Part shown: in pieces, positions 1 to 7,224 of the stretch
How the letters are laid out: the number at the start of each line of letters is the position of its first letter
How positions within the stretch are numbered: position 1 is the first letter of the stretch
Source of the DNA: Desulfosporosinus sp. UBA5188
GTDB lineage: Bacteria; Bacillota; Desulfitobacteriia; Desulfitobacteriales; Desulfitobacteriaceae
Direction of reading: 5' to 3'
NCBI GenBank assembly: GCA_002413075.1
Contig: DHWG01000040.1
Location: forward strand, 1 to 18,788
DNA: 18,788 nucleotides
Position numbers and translations under genes: made by a program
The notes under the pieces: generated by a model
The model's input: the letters and a program-made list of their open reading frames with translations, nothing else
Database searches by the model: none
What the model was told of the DNA's origin: nothing

Positions 1-8
1 ATGGCCTT

Positions 9-82
9 TTGCAATAGTGAGGAATTTACTGTTGCAAAAGTGGGGAATTCCTTTTGCAACCTTGTCCTATTTCTTTATGCAA
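9..82. repeat. Phased array of TTGCAA hexamers
   Basis: TTGCAA occurs at 9-14, 32-37 and 54-59, and ATGCAA at 77-82. The start-to-start spacing is 23, 22 and 23 bases, close to two helical turns. The middle two copies sit in a perfect inverted repeat, GTTGCAAAAG (31-40) and CTTTTGCAAC (51-60). On the minus strand the unit reads roughly as TTGCAA, a few bases, AATTCC, then CAC. This could be a multi-site operator or an iteron-like or dispersed repeat. No function is assigned. Confidence 0.5.
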
Positions 83-195
83 CAAACAAGGAGTTCTACT
101 TTGTGTAAATAATCAAAGTATATTGAATATATTAATTCATTTTCCTCTATGCTTTGTTAAGTTATGATGCTATAATCAAAGGGATTAAATTTCTT

Positions 196-222
196 AGCAG
201 CCTTTGTCGGCCGCTTTTTTTT
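196..222 (+). terminator. Weak + strand terminator-like hairpin
   Basis: AGCAGCC (196-202) pairs with GGCCGCT (209-215) with one mismatch around a six-base loop, followed by eight Ts (215-222). An extended -10-like TGCTATAAT lies just upstream at 168-176. There is no + strand gene next to it, so it may close a transcript entering from the left or belong to a very short RNA. Confidence 0.3.
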
Positions 223-234
223 GCCCATTCACCC

Positions 235-266
235 AAAAAATGAGACATGGCCTAAGCCATGTCTCA
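235..266 (-). terminator. Rho-independent terminator of the sulP-usp unit
   Basis: An 11-base perfect stem (241-251 with 256-266, arms TGAGACATGGC and GCCATGTCTCA) has a CTAA loop. Read on the minus strand it is followed directly by six Ts (240 to 235). It starts about 40 bases after the stop codon of the universal stress protein gene. Confidence 0.88.
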
Positions 267-306
267 TCAGTCGTCTATAGTCGTTAAATTAATGAATGCT
301 ATAACG

Positions 307-855
307 TTAGGAATTACTCTCTGAGCAGTAACCATCAATGAATTCTTGAGAAAGCTTCTTAATAAGCAATACTGGTATAGTGGACTTATTAAGAACACTA
401 TGCGCTAAAGAACCGTGGATCAATCCTTTTAACGATGTAAGCCCACGCGTGCCCATAATACACAACTTAAATCTTTTTTTTGCAGCATACTCAACGAGTG
501 CATCGGCTGTATCCGCAATGCTAGGATTGCAATATATCACTTGGTGACTGATGTCGTTTCCCCTCAAAGTAAAGACGTCATTGGTTTTTTTAAGTATTTT
601 ATCAACTTGGTTTTTGGTAATATCATCCGCTTCATCAATGAGAATTTTCATCCAATCTGCATTATGATTAACCGGCCAAGTTTCTTTCCAATTAGAGTCT
701 GTACCCAAAGAATCTTCATCACTTTGTTGTACTTCTACGACGGTTAGATGCATATCAGGTATATTCATAAATAGCGTGGCAGTGTAGACTGCGGCAGAAA
801 ATGACTGCTGGGATCCATCAAAATAAAGAAGTACATTAAATTTAGACTTTTGCAT
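307..855 (-). CDS. Universal stress protein (UspA family)
   Basis: A single-domain Usp protein of 182 residues, longer than the usual 140-150. The extra length lies between the second strand and the following helix (about residues 43-65). The N-terminal strand ends in the acidic nucleotide-site residue D13 (YFDGS). Near the C-terminus is the ATP-binding signature G135-T-R-G138, nine residues, G148-S149, so it is probably an ATP-binding member. Usp proteins are cytoplasmic and accumulate under stress; their exact role is rarely known. The start is the ATG at 855, preceded by AAAGGGG. The gene begins 20 bases after the stop of the SulP transporter and ends just before a strong terminator, so the two are almost certainly co-transcribed. 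Usp domains next to transporters often modulate them; that role is only inferred here. Confidence 0.9.
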   Translation of the reverse strand: MQKSKFNVLLYFDGSQQSFSAAVYTATLFMNIPDMHLTVVEVQQSDEDSLGTDSNWKETWPVNHNADWMKILIDEADDITKNQVDKILKKTNDVFTLRGNDISHQVIYCNPSIADTADALVEYAAKKRFKLCIMGTRGLTSLKGLIHGSLAHSVLNKSTIPVLLIKKLSQEFIDGYCSESNS

Positions 856-875
856 GGTGAATGCCCCTTTCCACT

Positions 876-2720
876 TTATAACGAAGCTGAGGTCTTATTG
901 GTGCCACTTGCACTACCATTAAAATTGGTAACGGACTCAAGAAGTGTACAGGATGCAGATTTTTGCCCGTCGAGGTCACAGCTCATAGCAGCTCTTGCCC
1001 TCTCTAAAGCGTTGGTTGATGAGGCAAATATTTCGTTCTCCGCCATAAAAATATTATCATCACCAATATCCGTCGTCAGGTTTGAGTTCTTAAGCAATGA
1101 GCTAAATTCCGACTTTACACCACTGATGATCAGGATTCCTCCCGATTCTTTAACAGTTCTCATAAAAACTTGCAGTGCCTTGAGTGACGTTAAATCAACA
1201 CTCGTAACATATTTCATTCTTAAGATGATCACTTTGGCTTTATCTACTAAGCCGTCTAATTTAGTTCCAAGATCCTCTGCTGAGCCGAAATAAAGGTTAC
1301 CTTCCAATTCTATAATTAGAATATCTACCTTTTCTTTAATACATTCCATTTTCTTTTCAATAATTTGCGATCCCTTTCCCTGTGAAGGGATAAGAATTCT
1401 AACTGGTACCTTATTTGTATCTTTCAGATACAAGGCAATAGAAAGCGCAATTCCCGTGTAAATTGCATAATCAAGATCCGGCAATAAGATGGTTGCGAGA
1501 AATGTTACGCACATAGCTATGGAATCAGATTTGAATTTCCCAGCTTTTATTATATGCTTAATTTCCTTCTTATCCATTAAACCATATCCTGTAAGAATTA
1601 ACAAACCCGCGAGGCATGGTAACGGAATAAACTTTGCATACTGGGCAAAGAATACAAGGACTATGGCAACGACGACACCTGACATGATTCCAGATAACCT
1701 AGTAACAGCTCCGTTGCTATAATTAATTGCAGAGCGTGAGAAGGATCCAGATCCAGGGAAACACTGGAAGAACGATGATATTGCATTAGCTAAACCCTGT
1801 CCAATAAATTCTTGGTTAGCATCGATTTTTTGTCGGGAGGTACTAGAAATAGTTTTCGAGATTGATATAGCTTCTACTAATCCTATGATTGCAATCGCAA
1901 TCGCCCCACTAAATACGTCCTTTATGGAACCAAGACTGAATTGAACCATCTGGAAAGGAGGCAAGGAGGAGGGAATCGCTCCAGTAAGTTTTATACCTTT
2001 CTTTTCTAAAGCAAAAGTTACTATAAAGATAATTGGGATAACAATTCCGATTAATGCCCCTGGTAAATTTTTATTGAGTTTCTTACAAATTAACATAAGA
2101 GCCACCGTCATCACACCAAGCCCGAGTGCATATAAATTCGTTTGGCTTAAGTGAGTCATGACGTAGTAGAATTTCTCAGTTGTGACCATATGAGCTGAAT
2201 CTTTAATAGAGATGCTCAACAAGGTACTAAGCTGTCCCAAAGCGATTAAAACACCTGCGCCAGCACTAAAACCTACAATAACTGAATGTGACACAAAATT
2301 AATCACTTTACCCAGTTTCATGACGCCAAATAAAATCTGCAAGGCCCCAACGAGAAAGGTCATTAAAAAGAGTAGCTGATAAGCATTATCCAGCCCCATA
2401 TAGTTTCTCATGCTACCTGCTACGAGAAGCGCGATGGCATTGGTGGGTCCAGCGATAAGATGTTTCGAACTTCCAAATATAGATGCAGTAATCGTTGATA
2501 CTATAGCCGTATATAGTCCATATACCGGGTTAACACCCGCAATCAGTGCATAAGCCATCGACTGGGGGATTGCTACAACTGCAACGGTTAACGCCGCAAT
2601 CATATCTTTACTAAAGTACTCCTTCTTGTAGTTCTTAAGCGTTCCTACTAAAGGAATATATTTAAATCTTGTTAAATACAAAGTAATCACACCTTTCAGA
2701 ATTAGGTTAGTTATAACCAT
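876..2720 (-). CDS. SulP-family anion transporter with STAS domain, probable sulfate permease
   Basis: Inner-membrane SulP/SLC26 transporter. The N-terminal family signature begins at about residue 39 (DMIAALTVAVVAIPQSMAYA, then AGVNPVYGLY). Many hydrophobic segments follow to about residue 432, including the conserved QEFIGQGLANAISSFFQCFP block at 303-322. A cytoplasmic STAS domain (about 455-570) contains SVDLTSLKAL, followed by a 45-residue polar tail with no recognised domain. In a sulfate reducer, sulfate uptake is the likely role, but SulP proteins also carry bicarbonate and other anions, so the substrate is inferred. The start is uncertain. The ATG at 2720 has a poor ribosome site, whereas the in-frame TTG at 2681 is preceded by AAAGGTG at good spacing and would give 601 residues. 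The gene is followed after 20 bases by the universal stress gene. Confidence 0.9.
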   Translation of the reverse strand: MVITNLILKGVITLYLTRFKYIPLVGTLKNYKKEYFSKDMIAALTVAVVAIPQSMAYALIAGVNPVYGLYTAIVSTITASIFGSSKHLIAGPTNAIALLVAGSMRNYMGLDNAYQLLFLMTFLVGALQILFGVMKLGKVINFVSHSVIVGFSAGAGVLIALGQLSTLLSISIKDSAHMVTTEKFYYVMTHLSQTNLYALGLGVMTVALMLICKKLNKNLPGALIGIVIPIIFIVTFALEKKGIKLTGAIPSSLPPFQMVQFSLGSIKDVFSGAIAIAIIGLVEAISISKTISSTSRQKIDANQEFIGQGLANAISSFFQCFPGSGSFSRSAINYSNGAVTRLSGIMSGVVVAIVLVFFAQYAKFIPLPCLAGLLILTGYGLMDKKEIKHIIKAGKFKSDSIAMCVTFLATILLPDLDYAIYTGIALSIALYLKDTNKVPVRILIPSQGKGSQIIEKKMECIKEKVDILIIELEGNLYFGSAEDLGTKLDGLVDKAKVIILRMKYVTSVDLTSLKALQVFMRTVKESGGILIISGVKSEFSSLLKNSNLTTDIGDDNIFMAENEIFASSTNALERARAAMSCDLDGQKSASCTLLESVTNFNGSASGTNKTSASL

Positions 2721-2768
2721 GAATCTGATCCATCTAATTATTAATGTCCAAAATATTTTTATAGATAC

Positions 2769-2797
2769 TTGACAGGAAATTTAAATCACCGGATAAT
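2769..2797 (+). promoter_or_regulatory. Strong sigma-A-like promoter facing the gene-free stretch
   Basis: TTGACA (2769-2774), a 17-base spacer, then GATAAT (2792-2797) on the plus strand. The -35 is consensus and the -10 differs at one position. Expected transcription start is near 2804. No + strand gene follows; the next strong signal in that direction is the hairpin at 3283-3323, so a roughly 500-base noncoding or antisense RNA is possible. It overlaps the leader of sulP on the other strand. Confidence 0.45.
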
Positions 2798-2809
2798 CTT
2801 AAACTTCAT
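2786..2809 (-). CDS. Possible seven-residue leader peptide upstream of sulP
   Basis: ATG at 2809 opens a frame encoding MKFKIIR and a TGA stop. It is preceded by GAGGAGG (2814-2820), one of the strongest ribosome sites in the window. It lies about 45 bases downstream of the predicted sulP transcription start and about 65 bases before the sulP ATG. It could be a leader peptide affecting sulP translation, or the surviving start of a lost gene. No attenuator structure was identified. Confidence 0.3.
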   Translation of the reverse strand: MKFKIIR

Positions 2810-2859
2810 AATTCCTCCTCAACTTCTAAATATGCTTGTGAAATTCTTCTCGCGAGTTA

Positions 2860-2888
2860 AGAATAACATCGCGTTATAGCGAAGTCAA
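2860..2888 (-). promoter_or_regulatory. Probable promoter of sulP-usp
   Basis: On the minus strand, TTGACT (2888-2883), a 17-base spacer, then TATTCT (2865-2860), with an extended -10 TG placed one base upstream of the -10 hexamer. The predicted transcription start is near 2853, giving a leader of about 130 bases to the ATG of sulP. Confidence 0.55.
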
Positions 2889-3282
2889 TCCTGTCACAAT
2901 CAGTATCCTCTATTGCGGATTCTTCTTCAAGTTCAAAGAATTAGTTGTAATACCTCAAATCTTGTAAATTATCTAACTCTTCCAAAAATTTATCCAATAT
3001 ATTGTTCAGGTATATCTGGGGATATATTGCTCTGTTTAAGGCTATACGTGGCCCAAGGCTAGGTTACACGGGCAGGAACAGTCGTTTATCCTATAAAGCA
3101 TTGTATTATATTCTTCGAGTATTATTGCATAAACACCATTAATATTATTGATTACGAAAATAACGCTAAAGTTCTTTCCAAAGTAATATAGCCATCTAAG
3201 TATTTCATTTTCACCAAATTACTGAGGCTGGAGAAAGGGATATGAGCAGAAATCGCCTACAAATGCTTAGAATATAATAGGA

Positions 3283-3323
3283 AAAGGGTGCGAAGCTCGT
3301 ATAATACGAGCTTCGCACCCTTT
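3283..3323 (-). terminator. Strong hairpin terminating the qmo-sat-apr module
   Basis: A perfect 19-base stem (3283-3301 with 3305-3323) with a three-base loop lies 46 bases after the aprA stop. Read on the minus strand it is followed by a short T-run within CCCTTTTCC. Because the stem is symmetrical it could also stop + strand transcription arriving from the promoter at 2769; the + strand tail is TTTAAAT. Confidence 0.75.
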
Positions 3324-3369
3324 AAATCTGACAATTTGCATTCGATGGACAAATTGACGTTACCTTGTG

Positions 3370-5259
3370 TTATTCAATACCAAACAGGTCCAAAATAGGA
3401 CGTTTGAAGAGTGACCATTCATTATTGGTAGGATTCCAGGTCATGTTAACGAAGCAAAGCCAGTCTTCTTCCTTTAAGTTCGGGAAGTCTGTACGGAAGT
3501 AATAACCCGGCCAACGTGTTTCTTCACGGAACGCAACGGCTTTAAGATGCGCTTCTGCTTGCCATAATCTGTGCTTATTCTCCCAAACTCTCAACAGTTC
3601 ATAGAGATCTCTAGCAGCGAGTTTCTCAGCGTCTTCTTTGAGGAAGACAAACAGTTCTGCTGCTTTATCCAAAGATGCTTTGTTGAAGGAGAAATTTGAA
3701 CTTACTCCACCAACATACTCATCCATGAGCTTTTGGAGACGATACATAAACTGCTTAGGCAGAATGTAATTCGGATTGACATTCTCATCGGTGCTGAAGT
3801 TTTTGTGCTCTTCAAAGAGTGCCAACGGTTGGAAGATTGTCTCTTTCATCTTAGCGATGACTTCTGGATTGGGCTCTACTTGGGTATTGTTGTCCAAGAT
3901 GTACTTCATGGCAGCTTTGCCTGCAATACGACCTTCAGCATGTGTACCTGAAGAGAATTTATGCGGGCAAGCTCCTGTAGCATCTCCAGCTGCAAAGAGT
4001 CCTGGAACTGTTGTCATGTTGGCATAGCCCCAGAAATAGTCGGTTCCGCCTGATAAATCTTCTGGACCGGATACCCATGCACCGGAAGATCCAGAGTGAG
4101 AACTGATGAAATAAGGCTCTGTAGCAGCAATTTCTGATGATTTTGCTTCTGGCTCAACATTGGTTGAAGCCCAAAGCAAGGCTTGAGAAATGGTCATATC
4201 CAAGAAATCTTCCCAAGCTTCATTTTCTAGTTCTTTCATCTTTTTCTTAAAGGCTTTAGGCTCACCTTCATACTTTTTGGCCAGATTAGCGATAGCTTCC
4301 TCTGTCCGCATAAAGAGAGGTCCTTTTCCCTCTTTAATATCTAATAAGCCCAGGTAATTACGCAGATTGGCAGGGATTGGTCTAACGGATCCGTACTTAC
4401 CCCAATTATCCAATTCTCCTACGCGGGTTTCCATGTAGTTTTCACCCAATGCATTGGTTGCACGGGATTTAAAGAGTAAGAACCAAGCTCCAACTGGACC
4501 ATAAGCATCTTTAAAACGAATAGGAACAAAGCGTACTTCTTGGCAAGTCATTTCCGCGCCAGCTTTGAGTGTGAAGTAGGCAGAAGATCCTGTGGAGAAC
4601 GGAGGATACCAAGACCGACCAGCGCCTTCACCAGTAGATTTAGGTTTAAAGACTCCAACAGTTCCACCCATAGCACACATGACTGCCTTTGCTTTAAAGA
4701 CATAGAATTTGTTTTCACGAACACTGAAGCCTACGGCTCCAACGCATTTGCCATTTTCAATCAAAGGCTCAGTAATGAAAATTCTCTCATAAATATTTTC
4801 GTCTCCAATAGCATTTTTTGCTGCTTCAGCGACGATAACTTTATAGGATTCTCCACTGATCATCAGTTGCCAACGGCCTTCATGTACATATGCGCCATTT
4901 TCATCCTTCCAAAGTGGAAGTCCCCATTTTTCAAAGAGATGAACGGAACTATCTACGTGACGAGCGATGTTAGCGACTAAGTCATCACGGGCTACCCCCA
5001 TGAGATCGTGTTTTACATATTTGATGTAATCTTCTACGGTATTTAAGCCTTCAGCAACACCGAGGTATTGGTTAATGGCTGACAATCCCATTCCGACTGC
5101 ACCTGAACGAGGCATAGATGCTTTATCGACTAAAGTTACCTTAAGTCCGTGTTTTTTGCCCCAGTGAGCTGCTTCTACAGCTGCTCCGCAGGATCCCATA
5201 CCTCCTCCAATTATGAGAAGATCTGTTGTTACTTCTACTGTTTCAAAGTTCATTGGCAT
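3370..5259 (-). CDS. aprA: Adenylylsulfate (APS) reductase, alpha subunit
   Basis: Flavoprotein subunit of dissimilatory APS reductase, which reduces APS to sulfite and AMP in the cytoplasm with electrons from AprB. The 629-residue length is normal for this family. The FAD-binding fold begins at residues 14-25 (LLIIGGGMGSCG), and the second FAD motif is near 417-432 (TTVPGLFAAGDATGAC). R266 (KSRATNA) and H388 (SSHSGSSG) match the substrate-binding Arg and His known from the Archaeoglobus enzyme (assigned by motif). The start is the ATG at 5259, preceded by GGGAGGTT seven bases upstream; a second ATG two codons later is a minor alternative. It follows aprB by 35 bases and is the last gene before a strong hairpin. 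The absence of nearby dsr genes means sulfite is reduced by enzymes encoded elsewhere. Confidence 0.98.
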   Translation of the reverse strand: MPMNFETVEVTTDLLIIGGGMGSCGAAVEAAHWGKKHGLKVTLVDKASMPRSGAVGMGLSAINQYLGVAEGLNTVEDYIKYVKHDLMGVARDDLVANIARHVDSSVHLFEKWGLPLWKDENGAYVHEGRWQLMISGESYKVIVAEAAKNAIGDENIYERIFITEPLIENGKCVGAVGFSVRENKFYVFKAKAVMCAMGGTVGVFKPKSTGEGAGRSWYPPFSTGSSAYFTLKAGAEMTCQEVRFVPIRFKDAYGPVGAWFLLFKSRATNALGENYMETRVGELDNWGKYGSVRPIPANLRNYLGLLDIKEGKGPLFMRTEEAIANLAKKYEGEPKAFKKKMKELENEAWEDFLDMTISQALLWASTNVEPEAKSSEIAATEPYFISSHSGSSGAWVSGPEDLSGGTDYFWGYANMTTVPGLFAAGDATGACPHKFSSGTHAEGRIAGKAAMKYILDNNTQVEPNPEVIAKMKETIFQPLALFEEHKNFSTDENVNPNYILPKQFMYRLQKLMDEYVGGVSSNFSFNKASLDKAAELFVFLKEDAEKLAARDLYELLRVWENKHRLWQAEAHLKAVAFREETRWPGYYFRTDFPNLKEEDWLCFVNMTWNPTNNEWSLFKRPILDLFGIE

Positions 5260-5294
5260 TGATATTAACCTCCCTATTCATTTCCAAATTCGAC

Positions 5295-5735
5295 TTATTT
5301 CTTAAACGTCCATACTGGATGATCTAATGCAGAAGCGGGTTCAGTCGACAGTTCCACGTCGTCAATGTCTGTGGTAATAGGATAACCGCCGTCTGGTACT
5401 GCGGAACCTTCTTCAGTCGTTCGAATCGGGAACTTGAAGCGCTTGGTCATACCATTACGGAATTTCACAGTCCACATAATGCTATCAGATCCACGTAGTG
5501 GAACAACTGATCCACCTAGTGGTACAAAGTCTGCATACCCTCTAAGATCCATTGCTTGTTGTGGGCAAGCCTTTACACAGCACAGGCATTCCCAGCATGC
5601 TGAAGCATCAAGGTTGGTTGCCTTCATCGTTTCTTTGTCCAACATCATTAAGTCATTCGGACAAGCATACATGCAAGCAGTCTTGTCTTGACCTTTACAT
5701 CCGTCACATTTTTCTGTAATTACATAACTTGGCAT
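5295..5735 (-). CDS. aprB: Adenylylsulfate (APS) reductase, beta subunit
   Basis: Iron-sulfur subunit that passes electrons from the donor complex to the FAD of AprA. It has 146 residues. Two [4Fe-4S] sites are visible: C10, C13, C21, C25 and C47, C50, C53, C57. The longer spacing in the first set (CDGCKGQDKTAC) is typical of AprB. W48, directly after C47, matches the tryptophan thought to lie on the electron path to FAD in the Archaeoglobus structure. The C-terminal half (about 65-146) is the extension that wraps AprA and ends VWTFKK. The ATG at 5735 is preceded by GGAGGTT. The gene sits between sat (148 bases upstream, with a stem-loop in the gap) and aprA. Confidence 0.98.
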   Translation of the reverse strand: MPSYVITEKCDGCKGQDKTACMYACPNDLMMLDKETMKATNLDASACWECLCCVKACPQQAMDLRGYADFVPLGGSVVPLRGSDSIMWTVKFRNGMTKRFKFPIRTTEEGSAVPDGGYPITTDIDDVELSTEPASALDHPVWTFKK

Positions 5736-5782
5736 ACTTTAACCTCCAATAATTTATTATTATTTGAATTAGTCTCTAATCT

Positions 5783-5827
5783 GATTCCCTTTAATCGGCT
5801 GATCATGTCTTGAGATCAAAGGAAATC
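5783..5827 (-). other. Intercistronic stem-loop between sat and aprB
   Basis: Bases 5783-5796 and 5814-5827 form a 14-pair stem in the minus-strand RNA using two G-U pairs; in the plus-strand RNA those positions are mismatches. The loop is 17 bases. No T-run follows, so it is unlikely to stop transcription. It may be an mRNA processing or stability element that adjusts aprBA levels relative to sat. Confidence 0.45.
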
Positions 5828-5883
5828 AAAAGAAGAGATTTACTTCACTAATTCACACACTTTTAGGCTAGTCATCCATTGAA

Positions 5884-7050
5884 TTATTTTTGGGAATAAT
5901 ATTTGACGAGAATTTTCAAAACTTCTGGACGGCTAAATTCAGCTGGTGGCAATTCGCCTTTTCCTAACATTCCACGTAACTTTGTGCCACTAATCTTCAG
6001 ATGGAATTCTTTATCGTGGGCGCAAGTTTTTTCCGTAGTCATGCCGTCGCATTTACTGCAATAGAATGCTGCGGTAACCTTGATAGGTTGGCAAAGAAGT
6101 TCGCCTGGTTTGAATGTGTCGAATATTTCTTGAGCTTGATAATTGGTATAATAGTCGCCCACTCCAGCGTGGTCGCGACCGACGAGAATATGACTGCAAC
6201 CAAAGTTTTGACGGAAAATGGAGTGAAGAATCGCTTCGCTAGGTCCTGCATAACGCATTTCCATCGGGTAAACTTTCATCACAACATTTTTTGGATTGAA
6301 ATAGTTCTTTAACAGAACTTCATAGCATTCCAGACGTACTTCAGCTGGAATATCGCCTTCTTTGAGTTTTCCTACGATTGGGTGAATAAACAGTCCATCA
6401 CAGACTTCATTTCCAATCTTGCATAAGAATTCATGGGAACGATGCAAAGGGTTCCGTGTTTGGAAAGCGGCAACAGTCCCCCAGCCTTTTTCATCAAAGA
6501 TTGCTCTTGTTTGAGCAGGAGTAGCATAGTACTCGCCGTATTTAGTTGCGTATCCAAGTTGGCTAAAGGTTACGAGCGAACCGCCAACGTTGACGTCTCC
6601 TTGAGCCATAACTTTTACAACACCATCATGGGCTGCATCGTCTGTAAAGAAAACTGCTTTACACTCTTTTACTTTGTCATACTTATATTTATCAGTAACT
6701 GTTAAGATTCCTGTATAAGTATCGGTCTCATCATCCACTAAGGCAACTTCCATGCCAGGTGTAAGTGTTTTTGCTTGCTCTTCAGTAACGGAAAGTGTGA
6801 TTGGAAGAGGCCAAGCTAAGCCATTAGTTAAGTGTTTTGTTGCGACAACACTTTCATAATTTGCTTGGTCCATGAACCCTGTCAATGGGCTAAATGCACC
6901 CATTCCGATCATTAAAAGGTCAGATGTTTCTCTTGAAGTTGTGCGAATCACTGGTAAAGTTTTTGCTTTGGCCAAAGCTGCAGCCCGTTCAGAATCAGGA
7001 AGTAAGACGGGTGTTAATTTTCCACCATGTGGTTGTACTAGTTTAGACAT
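5884..7050 (-). CDS. sat: Sulfate adenylyltransferase (ATP sulfurylase)
   Basis: Activates sulfate with ATP to form APS and pyrophosphate, the first intracellular step of sulfate reduction. It has 388 residues, the usual size of the monofunctional prokaryotic enzyme, with no fused APS kinase domain. Catalytic motifs are QTRNPLHRSH at 197-206, GRDHAGVGDY at 291-300 and ISGTKLR at 353-359. A metal site of the C-x2-C-x8-C-x-H type is seen at C331, C334, C343 and H345. The ATG at 7050 is preceded by GAGGAGG. The upstream leader contains five tandem copies of a five-base unit. The gene follows the hdrD-like gene by 174 bases and precedes aprBA, so it is probably co-transcribed, although a separate promoter in the 174-base gap cannot be excluded. 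Confidence 0.98.
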   Translation of the reverse strand: MSKLVQPHGGKLTPVLLPDSERAAALAKAKTLPVIRTTSRETSDLLMIGMGAFSPLTGFMDQANYESVVATKHLTNGLAWPLPITLSVTEEQAKTLTPGMEVALVDDETDTYTGILTVTDKYKYDKVKECKAVFFTDDAAHDGVVKVMAQGDVNVGGSLVTFSQLGYATKYGEYYATPAQTRAIFDEKGWGTVAAFQTRNPLHRSHEFLCKIGNEVCDGLFIHPIVGKLKEGDIPAEVRLECYEVLLKNYFNPKNVVMKVYPMEMRYAGPSEAILHSIFRQNFGCSHILVGRDHAGVGDYYTNYQAQEIFDTFKPGELLCQPIKVTAAFYCSKCDGMTTEKTCAHDKEFHLKISGTKLRGMLGKGELPPAEFSRPEVLKILVKYYSQK

Positions 7051-7080
7051 TTATATAGTCCTCCTCTTATCTTTGATTTG

Positions 7081-7105
7081 GTTTAGTTTAGTTTAGTTTA
7101 GTTTA
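7081..7105. repeat. Five-base microsatellite in the sat leader
   Basis: Five perfect tandem copies of GTTTA on the plus strand (TAAAC on the minus strand), ending about 30 bases upstream of the sat start codon and close to its ribosome site. Such tracts can change copy number by slippage; being outside the coding frame, a change would alter leader length only. Confidence 0.9.
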
Positions 7106-7224
7106 CATAACTTAGTCTACGAACGAAATAGGTCCTAGCCAGGTTCCTCAATACTATTGCTGGAAAAGACACAGCGCAAAAGAGTTCCGGCATCCCCCCT
7201 TTCAATCACTCCAAAAGTTATCCA

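Larger units (their letters stand above)
1..306. other. Gene-free left edge with phased hexamers and a terminator
   Basis: No gene is accepted here. Two + strand frames are open from the window edge: frame 1 from an ATG at base 1 to a TAA at 106-108, and frame 2 to about 111. They encode roughly 35 residues with no recognisable domain and could be the end of a gene cut by the edge, or chance. The stretch also holds four TTGCAA-like hexamers (9-82), an extended -10-like TGCTATAAT (168-176), a weak hairpin with eight Ts (196-222) and the terminator of the stress-protein gene (235-266). Confidence 0.6.
2721..3282. other. Long gene-free stretch between aprA and sulP
   Basis: No intact gene is seen on either strand. 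It contains the probable sulP promoter (2860-2888, minus), an oppositely directed promoter (2769-2797, plus), a seven-codon ORF with a very strong ribosome site (2786-2809, minus), and scattered protein-like frames on the minus strand between about 2900 and 3240 that are broken by stops and frame changes. The last may be a decayed gene or chance in AT-rich DNA. Confidence 0.5.

Noticed and set aside
9..82. CRISPR-like array at the left edge
   Set aside because: The conserved core is only about six bases and the period is 22-23 bases, too short for repeat-spacer units.
850..1293. Open frame on the + strand opposite the sulP 3' end
   Set aside because: It lies antisense within a clear SulP gene, has no ribosome site and no recognisable domain; the same holds for other + strand frames opposite aprA, sat, qmoAB and the EMO-type gene.
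3001..3140. Possible riboswitch or transposase remnant around the GC-richer patch near 3050
   Set aside because: No known riboswitch core, terminal inverted repeats or transposase motif could be recognised on either strand.
6039..6251. Second minus-strand frame inside sat
   Set aside because: Sat is complete in another frame with all catalytic motifs, so this is a shadow frame.
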